This document shows positions 46,401 to 55,800 of a DNA stretch of 64,000 nucleotides, one piece after another; the stretch's first letter is position 1; every line of letters begins with the position of its first letter. The notes beneath the pieces are model-generated. The model was given only the letters and a program-made list of their open reading frames with translations. It was not told the DNA's origin and did not search any database. Both the position numbers and the translations under genes were made by a program. This DNA is from Bacteroidales bacterium (GTDB lineage: Bacteria > Bacteroidota > Bacteroidia > Bacteroidales > UBA3663): positions 1 through 64,000 of the forward strand of contig JAFSKF010000041.1 of assembly GCA_017449065.1 (NCBI GenBank), in the 5' to 3' direction.

Positions 46401-46843
46401 TCTGTAGCGTTATTGTCCATTGAGGTGCCAGTACTTTTTACAGTCCCACTGAGGATGCCCACATTGTAGATGCGGGCCTTGCCCGTGGCTGTGCTGGCGA
46501 TGGTTCCCACTTGTCCATTCTGACTGATGGCGACATCTTCAAACACCAGATTGCGTACTGTGCCACTAAGGGTTGTGAACAGAGGAACTTTGAGATTCTG
46601 GATGCGGTAGGGCATACGAGTGTTGGGGTCTATGCCTGCCTCGAGCATACCACTGAATGTAGAGATGCTCACTGTAAAGTCTGTAGCATCAATATCTGCT
46701 ACTATCTTATAATTGCCAGTGGCTGTCATAGAATTCAGTCCAGCAACATTTGTTATCTCTGTTACTTGTCCCCATGCTCCCGTTCCTCCCCAAAGAGTTA
46801 GGAGTATGGATACGATGTAGGATAATATATATTGTCTATTCAT
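43478..46843 (-). CDS. Secreted GLUG-like / VYGGG-repeat protein
   Basis: 1121 residues with a signal peptide (about 1-25). Residues about 60-230 carry GLUG-like repeats (VNCYSYADITGGNRVGGIVGY), a motif of bacterial surface proteins. The middle has a large non-repetitive region (about 300-700). The C-terminal third turns to VYGGG/FGGG units (EFYGGGINAA, NFYGGGSLGK, NVYGGGEQST, DVFGGGKKGD). It ends at a repeat and lacks a T9SS tail. It lies 7 bases after the giant gene and overlaps the next one by 4 bases. Confidence 0.75.
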   Translation of the reverse strand: MNRQYILSYIVSILLTLWGGTGAWGQVTEITNVAGLNSMTATGNYKIVADIDATDFTVSISTFSGMLEAGIDPNTRMPYRIQNLKVPLFTTLSGTVRNLVFEDVAISQNGQVGTIASTATGKARIYNVGILSGTVKSTGTSMDNNATDCCGGLVGLLDGNSNAANSPRVVNCYSYADITGGNRVGGIVGYNNYGTNKNNLRSMVFACMFYGDITGGTNKAPIYNGVNIVNKDDNGVSNFNYFRAEASFAQKQDFQTANSALLAETRFLQRFEFFRHLLNGHREVAAWWATDDVTNKDQMLKWVMEPSQIGSSIPYPILKEQGYYPSVVNIDAQHATTGQPRNKGGKLGELSVTIEMGSGGEQFAQPDGASITTGSLKLNITDKDPDHFNFNYAKVQLPYYNDLGTKNYTDDRIVVGWKITSISGGTPGTFSVPANDNTPADAPNYNYADRNCTNKDLYSVSGCIFNQGDYWNVPEGVTAITIQPYWAKAAYVADDYRDVVYNTGMGTKKNIATVAGGQWFTNGGTHNFTFKGETLSLKVYSAISNAVTALSINKNHTVFDYAVVLVGNYHQYNNISNSKDVPYTIMSADLDCDNEPDYSYILRFDSRTMLHPMRVDFLNVPGFGMAQKATGSSGSFNFGIPKPRDWFEVTNTALFRVTQFEYSPNDRNKKPIILHGGVIEQMVSSQGAANTSGDPGDRVSYFHMGDNVWFKEFHIGVHQDYQNPTPHPPVSITGGDYDQFYLSGLYRADATVYNDNLECYVNGGRFGIMAGAGMEGVGTSDGKGNITWQIDHADIGEFYGGGINAANPAIGNISTTISNSHVGTFCGGPMFGDMASDKTVTTTATGCTFGTYFGAGYGGNSYSRRAPSNKSNIQNIDWNAWVRDEYKQNWYNQKGITGISTRIDYQFIPMSGNASNVARLFVEYVKFSLAICNNVTSNLTDCTVTGNFYGGGSLGKVSGDATSTLTNCTIQGSAFGAGFSATLPTIEIDSIGWRTEPLYYTDFGTYRTAVKGATTTYTWQHANMVNNTETGINKTNHILYTTEDLTSLGTVSGTVTLTLDGSTVNQNVYGGGEQSTVYNTTTASDARTIVTIKGGSQIAGDVFGGGKKGDVSGSTQVNIED

Positions 46844-46850
46844 ATCTGTT

Positions 46851-49800
46851 TTACTTGAATGCTATTTTTTTCTGATATCTGCCGCCATCCGCACGGACCA
46901 TATAGACACCACCAGAAGTTAATTCTGTGTTGATGGTTTCGCCCGGTTGGATGATGAAGTTGGCGATGATCTGTCCGCTTAGGTTGTAGATACATACGTC
47001 TGCCGCATGGCGCAAGGTAGAAGTGACACTGATTCTGTGCTTGCGGATGCTGAATGTCAGTCTTTCCTCACTTATTTCGTCTTCCGGTTCTTCCTCTTCA
47101 CCAAATTCGGATGGAGCATCATTGTTGCAGAAGAGAATGGTGCGGGCAGGAGCCTGACTGGCAGGATCGGCAACGAAATAGGGTCGGAATGGTGTTGCGG
47201 CACTACCACCCTCGGGGGTAGTCTCGAACCTGCTGCCATCGCTGTTCATGAGATAGCCGTTTGTTACCTTACTCATATAGTTGGGCACGAAACAGTAACC
47301 GTCGGAAACCGTTGCAGTCAGCTCATCGTCACTGACCTGAACGGTGATATCCGGTACGGAAACAAAGCTGATGGTTTGCTTCTCCACCTGCAAAGGAGCA
47401 GGAGTGCTCGTGTTCTGTGCCTTCCACTCACCGCTGAGGTCAAACTCATAATAGGTCTTGCCAGGGAAGCCTACGATATACGGACAGGCAGTAGCCAACA
47501 GCGGATAAGCTGCCAGTTCCCGTCCCGTTTCATAGTAGGTCTGGTAGGTGTCGGTATTGGCATCTTTCTGCGTGTTCTTGCTATAATAATAGTAGTCCCA
47601 CAGGAAGGTATTGTCGGTCTGCTTGTCGCTGCCGGCTGCTGTAGGATAGCTGAAAGAGGCAGAGAAGACATCTCCGCTTTCCGACGATTTACCCTTGTAT
47701 TCGCGCAGCCAATATTCGTGACCTATCTTAGCCCCGTTCTTTCCTACAGTGCGGCTGCCGCTATAGAAGTGGGTAATCTCGCCCTTCGTCTGCGTAGAAA
47801 CCAATTCGGAAGTAAATGGCAGGCTGACGGTTTCCCATCCCTTGTTCAGGCTGACAAAGAGGTCGGGAGTACGCTGATACCACATACGTTTCCCATCCAC
47901 GAACCGATAGCTGATAGGGCAGTTGAAATCTTTCTTGTCTAATAGCAAGTGATCGCTGGTGGCAGTCAGGTCGCTTTGCACCAAATGCCCGAAGACGGTC
48001 CAGTAAGGAGCTGAAGCTACACGGCGATAGGGGTCGCTGTCATCGTAGCAATCATCGAACGACGGATCGGTGAAATATTCGGTCAGTACCTCGTATGTCT
48101 TTTCGTCTGTCTCCTCCGATGGAGCATAAACCAGCAGGTTGGGTGACTCGTCGCGATTGGTAATCTTGGTGATTCCGCTCTGGTCGAGCAGAGGCAGATA
48201 GAACATATCTGCTCCAGCGGAGGAGCTTTCCGATGCTCTGCCTAAGGTCCAGGTGTTGTCGTTATGGCCGGCAAAGTCGATAGCTGTCATATTCGGATAA
48301 GCCGGATACAGGTTCGTATCGTTGGAGGTCTTTGGCTTTGAGTAAGCCACAAGGTTTACACTTGGGTTGAAGTGGGCCACATTCATAACCTTCGACTGGT
48401 AGTAAGCCGGAGCACGATAGATGCGGTTGCTCTCGTCGGATTTCGACAGGCGTCCGCTGTTCTTCACGATGTGCGAAGGAACATCCTGATGCGGATTCTG
48501 TTCGTTCCAGTTGTAGGTCAGCATCTGTCCGAAATAGATGTAGTCATCCGGCCAGATAGGATAGAAGTGGCTGACACCGTCTCCATCGGTCAGCAGACGA
48601 GAATCGGTATTTTCCGGTATCGTACCATCAGCATAGCGGAAGTCACCGTCAGTATAGCGGTCTTCAACATAGCCGCCAGCCAGATAGTCGCCCTCGACAC
48701 CCGAAGAGCAGTAAGTAGGATTCGCTGCATAGTATTTCATCTGTGGAGCAGACAAATCTCCGTTGTCGTCGAGCGAGTAACACAGATATTCGGTGCCCGA
48801 AGTGGTCATCTTATCGTTATAGCGCTTGAACAGATAGAAACCGTTCAGGTTGTATGCCACCGTACCGTTACGGAAGGCTGACAGCGGCATCGGGCGAGCC
48901 AGTCCGCGACCATTGTCTGTAGTGTTGTAATTCAGTTCCTGCGGATAGTAGCAGTTGACAATCTTTTTGCCGTAAGAGGCAGTCGGATTACCGAAAACAG
49001 CCCGGGTGCCGGCATCTACGTCAGTGGCTGAGGTTTTGATCCAGCAGTTCTCCACGTAACCGTCGCCAGTGTCTGCCACACCAGCTGAGGTGAACGAACC
49101 GGTGACGCCCAGATTATAGACATTTCCGCAAAGCTTACCGAACAGCGAATGATTGAGACCGTCAATATGGTAGCCGTCACCATGCAGGATGCCTGCAAAA
49201 CAGTTTTTGCTGTCACCGATAGAAGCCCAGTCTCCGGTATGACTGACATTGGTGTGCATGAAGAATTCCAGATGCTGGCCTGCTTTCACATATTCATTGA
49301 GCAGAGTATGACCCGTAAGCGCACCAGATGTAACGACACCGTCGGTGACAACCTTAGAGGTATCTTCGAGCACGCTCAGGTCGAAAAACTGCTTCAGTTG
49401 TTCAGCTCCATGGGCGGCATCGTTGATGTAGATCTTGCTGTCGCGCTTTACGTCCTTGTTGTCAATATAGTAGTGGTGTTCCTTATCTTCCAGCACCTTT
49501 TTCAGGTCGTGGTAATTGGCTACTTTCACCTGTACGTGGTTCGAATACGTCTCACCCAGATAGGTTTTGGCATAATAGGCCAGATAGTAGCCGTCCTGAT
49601 ACCAGTAGAGCGGGTCGAAGGTCGGAGTATATTCAATACCGTTGACGTGACTTTCTGCTTCGCTGATCTTCTCGAAGAGTTTCCAGCCGCCGCCCGTTAC
49701 CTCGTATGCACCAGGTGTCACGTGCGGTTCGCGAATACCTACAAAAGTGCCCGGCAGTACAATCTGCGGTGCCTTGATGTCCTCAACGGAAGGAATGCCG

Positions 49801-52800
49801 CTCTTGAACTGCAAGTGTATGTTAATCACGTGTCGCTCGCTGATAGTTGTTACATGGGCACCTGTCATGTCGCTCTCCTCATAATCGTACTGATAGACCA
49901 CCGTAATGATTTTTTCTTTCGAAAGGTCGAAGATGTCCGACTCCCGGCTGACATAAAGCGTGGAGGTCTCGGTCGGAGCGATGCCGTGAATGGTAAAGTC
50001 GATTTGCCGGTTGGGCAGATCGTTGTAATTGTCGCTGCTGATCACCAATCCGATGGGCACGGAGTCACCCACTGCGAAAGTGCCCGTCTCGCTTCCAGCA
50101 ACGGAAGCATTCGTCACGCTGACACCTTCGGTATGTTCGCCCACCTTATAACTTTCGCGACAGAAATAGAAGGTCTTACCCACTTGGTCTGCGGAGAAGT
50201 TCAGTGTTGTGATGTTCCCCAGGTCTGAGGTTCCCAGACTGTTGAAGGATGACGATGATATAACGGTGCCTACGGCATAAGGCGAGTTACCGATCTGGAA
50301 AGAGTTGTTAACGACATAGATTGCGCCTGCCTCTTTCACTTCGATTGGAGCAAAGTGGCGTTTCTCGTTAGGCAGTTTCTCATAGTCTTCACGCGGATAC
50401 TCCTTGCCGTTTTGAAGTTTTACACCATTGTGGGTCGTTGTAGCATTGCCTTTATAGGTGGCGGTGTAGTCAACTGGTTTCGTCAGTGAATATCCTGCAG
50501 GATTGGCTTCAGCGGCTGTGAGAGTTCCTGCCGCAGCGTCATACTGATACTTCTGACCTTCGCCATGTATCACGTTGTCGGAATAGGGATCCTTGCTGTA
50601 GCGTGGGTCAATGAGCAGGTCGAGGGCATCATAATTGAAGGTGAAATGACTGCGGTCGTCTTTAGACATAGAGCACCATACCGCAAGTCCGCGATAGTTC
50701 TTTCCGGATTCGTAGTAGTCGCCGCCATAGAGGCCTTCAGATGTACAATAGTAGGCAGGAACGATACTCTCTTCTATCTCTTTGGCAATTCGTTTCTCAG
50801 CTGCTGTTCCGGCTCCGTCCTTATAGAATCTGTCATAATAATCCTGCTTTTCGGACAGGGTCATTCGGGTGTTGACATAGATGAATTCCGTCTTGCTGAG
50901 CGGGATGGTTGTTGTACAGATATAGGCAGGTTCCACATAGTCTTCCATCAGAGCCGCCTTGTCAGCCGGAACTGTGCTGCCGGTATGCAGACGCGTGTCG
51001 CCGCTGATATAATCTTTGGTGACGATATAGGCACTCTGGAAGATTGCCTGTCCTTCGGGAATATCCGATTCATGATTTGTCACGATATTCTGATAGGTGT
51101 CGTAAACCTCCTTCGAAATCAGGTTGCTCTCCTTATATTGCCGTTGTCCGAACACACCGCCTGTTTCGCCTTTCAGGTGATAGGTCGGTCCGTCTTCATA
51201 GCCGTTGCCGCCAGTCTGGTTCTTCTCGCTGCCAGTGCTCTCTACCATCGTGTACCACGTATTCCAATCGGTTGGATTGTTCACCTTGTAGGTAAGGATA
51301 TAACCCGAATTGTGGCTTAGATTGTTCGAAGAACGGAACACAAAATCGAAAGCCACGTTCCTTTCCATCGCCACATGATAGACCGAGTCGTTGACATCTT
51401 TCAAGGTTTGATAATCGATTGGCAACAGAACGCTATCTGCAGGGAAGGTCTTGTCCCCGATTTTGCATTCTGCAGAAGTGACATAGGTTTCTTCAACAAA
51501 CAGATCCTGTTCCGATTTGGTGAGCAAATACCAGTTCCAATAGTCGATGGGGTCGTTCTGCCGGTACTCCACATCGTTAATCACCATCTTCTTGCCTTTT
51601 TCAAGGCGAACGCCCGGAGCTGAGTAGAAAGCATAGCGGTTAGGCATCACGTTGAGCAACTTCATCGTTCCGTGTGAGGCTGCTGTAATGGTCAGCGGGA
51701 TATCCACCGACTCACTATAGGCATTAGGAGCACCCGTATAGGCAGAGATGTACTGATCATAGACATAGACAGAACCCTTGATGAACCAATAGTGGGCGGG
51801 CACGGCATCGTCGCCGCTGTACTTGCCACTGATGTTATAACAGTCGTCGATAATAATCTGAGTGCTGTGTACGAAGTTGCCGGAGGTTTCCCATTCCACC
51901 GTGTCACCGTCGTAGGTAAAGTCCTTTCGTGTGATGGCATCCTGGTTCAGTGCTGTCAGTGTGCTATGCTTATGTGGAGTGTATGTACATTCCCTATGCT
52001 CGTTCTTGGCATAAACGAAGCCACCGCCAATGCCGGGCTGTACGTTAATCAGGTCGAGCTCAATCACACCGGTAATGTAGCCCCAGTCTTTCTCGTAGAG
52101 ATCCAGATCGGTGCCTTGCACCTTCTCGGTGGTCAGTTCCAGATATACACCCGATGCCAACGCTACCTTATTCAGACTGGTACCATTGTTGCGCTTACGC
52201 TCTTTGAAGTATTTCTTTTTCCAGTCGTAGTAGGTCAGGTCGTCACCGACATATTTTGGTTGGGTCTTTTCCTCGTCCAAATAGATCTTATTGCCGTCTT
52301 CGTCTTCTTCAATTTCCGGACCGTATGTATTTGTGTCGGAGTTGTCTGTAACGCGGATGTCCTCATCAGGTCTGAAGTGTACGTCACTGCTCAATGCTCC
52401 CAGATAGTTCACAATACTGTAGATACCGAAGTAGTTGCCGTGACAAGCCTTCTGCTGATCTACGTAGTCTTCAGGTCTGTACTCAAGGGGATCGGTATGA
52501 ATAGGCGTAGCGCCCTTTTTCAATACCAGATCAGCAGGAATGACCGAGAGCTGTTTGTTCAGCGAAACTTCACGCACACGGTTGATGGTGTAGTTGGTAT
52601 GATCCACAATTTCAGGCACACGGTCCTGGGCTCCCTCCATCACCATACGGCTTCCGAACACACCGCAGAAGTCGGAACGCTGGATGGAGTTCATCAGACG
52701 GCCTGCATAGATGGAGCAGACACCGTTCTCTTCCCAGTAGTCTTCGTTCGGAACGGTTTCGCCTTTTTCGTTGGTGACAAGAATCGGAGTACCATTGTCT

Positions 52801-55800
52801 GTAATATTCTCAAACAGAGTCAGCAGGTCGTCAATGGTCAAGGTTGAGGCCCTGCTACTTTCTTCTTCGGTATGATAGGTAGTACCGTCTTTATCCGTAC
52901 ATTCCTTGATACACTTGTATTTCAGCTGATAGTAGGCGGCTTCTCGGTCTGGCAGCGAATCGTACTGTGCAATGGTGATTTCCGGAGCAATGGTATAGTA
53001 GTCCGTACCGTAGTTGGTGATGTTCAGACCGCGGTAGCCATCGACGAAGGTCAGGTTACCGTCGCCATACAGTCCGCCCGTGCGTCCTGTTCCCAATGTA
53101 ATGAAATCGCGATGATAAACATCGTGGATAGAAGCTGTGGCATTACCAAAGACCGTGGTGGTGTTGGCATAAACCGCAGAAGAACCTGACGACGTATTGC
53201 CACCGGCAAATACCGCATTAAAGATAATGATGCCTGAGGGATCCAGTTTGCTCCAACGGATGCTGTCTGCATTCTTGTTACCCATGGTGTTGAGGTCTTC
53301 CGTCGTGACATACTGACCCGCCAGATAGGCGCTGTCGTTGATAGTGACAGGCGACAACACCTTGCAATGGGGTTCTATCAGCACTTTGCAGTCTTCGGTA
53401 AGTATGTATTCCCCATCGTCCAATTCCCATCCGGCCAAATCTGCAAGGGTTTCAGGATTTGCCGGATCCTCCGGGTGTACATAAATACCGTTCTCATTGT
53501 AGCTGCCGCCTTTTCGCTTGTAATAGTAGCCTTCCCAGTTGTCATCATAGCGAACACCGTCTTTCTGCCCGATGGCAACGCTGCCATCTCCCGGATCGTA
53601 GGCGCTATAGACATAACCGATGTCGCCGCCACCGAAGATATTGCCGTTTTCCAATAAAAGTTCTTTAGCCGTGCCCACGGTTCCACCGAAGATATGCACC
53701 TCTGTTTGTCCGAAGACGTAGCCGTCGGAATAGAGCGTGCCGCCATCACCCAGGTTGTTGTAGCCTCGTCCGCCACCAAAGACATTGCGATGCACGTTGC
53801 CTTCGTACAGTTCGACCAAGGTTTTTCCGGCCTTGTAGATGCCTTTCAGTTTGCGTATGCTGTTGTCCACACCGCTTGCATGGATGATGCCTCGTCCGAT
53901 GGCTGCAATCTCCCCTCCCCCGAAGAGGGCGTTGCGAACGTGTCCGCCAAACATCTTCACGTTGGTGGTATCTACGCTACTGTTGTCGATGTATCCGCCA
54001 CCGAAGATACATCCGCTGTCGTACAGGCGGTTCGTACCGTCACCCGTCCATGTCTCATCGTTGAGCTTCTCCTGATAGTAACCGGCATTTTCGCCTGTGC
54101 CGTCTTGGATATAGGTAAGCGTATCGGTTCCAGTATGCTCAAGATCTGCCTTTTCCTTGAAGAACCGATAACCGATATAGCCCTTGTTGAGGGTGATGTG
54201 TGTCTTTCCGAAGACAGCTCCGCCCTCACCTCCGCCATAGGCATTACGCTCGATGGAAGGAATACCGTTAATAAAATCGGTACCGTCCAGTTTGCCAATG
54301 ATGACATTCGTTTCGCCCAGGATGTCGCCTGTCGTCGTAGCATTGATAGCGCCGGCGTGATGGCCTACGCTTCCTTTCCATCCTCCGCCATAGACGTTGC
54401 GGGCGGTTCCACCCTCGATATAGGCATTCGTAGTGGCAATAAACGGATTGTCAAAGTCGTCGGTTGCTACATTGTATTTGTTATTGACGGAACCCACTGT
54501 ACCCGCGGCATAGATGTCTTTGACAACCTTGCCACCAAACAGTCCGATATACGTCGTGCCGTGCACATCGCCAGTATTTACAACAAGTGTGTCGCCCAAG
54601 CCGCCGCCATAGGCGTAAGCGCCACTTAGCGCTCCGTTGTACATATAGCCACTTACAAGGGCACCTTGGTTAATGTGAACATTCGTGTTGTATTTGTAAG
54701 TTGCCAGAGCATTGTTCAATCCGTTGTCTGTGTAACCGCCGCCTAACGAAAGGTTGATAGGTTTAGGTGCTTGTGGTTCCGGTTTGGTTTCCTTTTCAGG
54801 ATCAGCCTCCCAGAGGGTGTGCTCAGCAGTGTAGGCTGCCTCAGCTGCCGCATCAGTCTCAGCTTTCCAGGCATCAACGGATTTCTTGTTCATTACGAGA
54901 CCTAACTGTCCGCCGCCATAGACCTCATACAATTGTGCACCGTTGTTCAGGTTCACCTCTGTGTATTGCGACCACGTGTCTTTGCCATAGCCTGCGCCAT
55001 AGACGGTAGCGTAGTAATTGTTTGTCTTGTCATAATAGACAGGTGCGTTGATGTTCACCTTGCTGTAGAGCGTGCGACGGCAGTTGTTGTTGCCTCCGTA
55101 GATGCCGGTACGATAGCCGCCTACGATGGCATCGCTGCTGCTCCAGTTCACGTTCGACTCATAGACATCGCACGCATATTCATTATACAGGCCATAGGCG
55201 CCACCGAAGATATTGCTGCAACGGAACGTGGAGCCCTCCGGCACATTGATCTCTGTGCGGCGGGTTACTCCCTCCATATAGCTGCCTCCATACACTGCCT
55301 TGAAATGTCCGCTCAGCAGGTCGATAATGGCAGAAGCCTTGTCGTAATCCGGATTCTCTCCGCTAAGGTCAACACCCATACCTACACCGCCACATTCTCC
55401 GGCACCGAAAATCTCGGTTCCCTGATATGTCGTCATGGTTTGCGGAACATCGATTAGGATGTAACTGCTCTGCTGCATCAGGTCTTCTTCCTCTTCACCC
55501 AGATACCCTTGTCCGGCTCCATAGATTTGCTGAATGGTATTCAATGGGTTGTTGGTATCCTCAGGACGGAAATTAATGAATGCGTTGCCCAGAAAAGGCT
55601 TATAATAGCCGGTCTTGGCATGACCGTCTGCATCGAAATAGGCGCGGTAATGATCATTCTTGTAGTTATAGACACCATAGGCTCCGCCAAAAATCTTTTC
55701 TACGCGTCCTTTTACGTATTCAATATAGGCTGAGGCGTTGAGCATATCGCTGTTCGACACCTTGGCACGCACGGCATCGTTACGCAGCCGGCTGTTGAAG

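Noticed and set aside
42171..52847. Plus-strand frames of 310-370 codons opposite the repeat proteins
   Set aside because: They are shadows of the glycine-rich repeat genes and show hydrophobic low-complexity composition without starts or neighbours that make sense.
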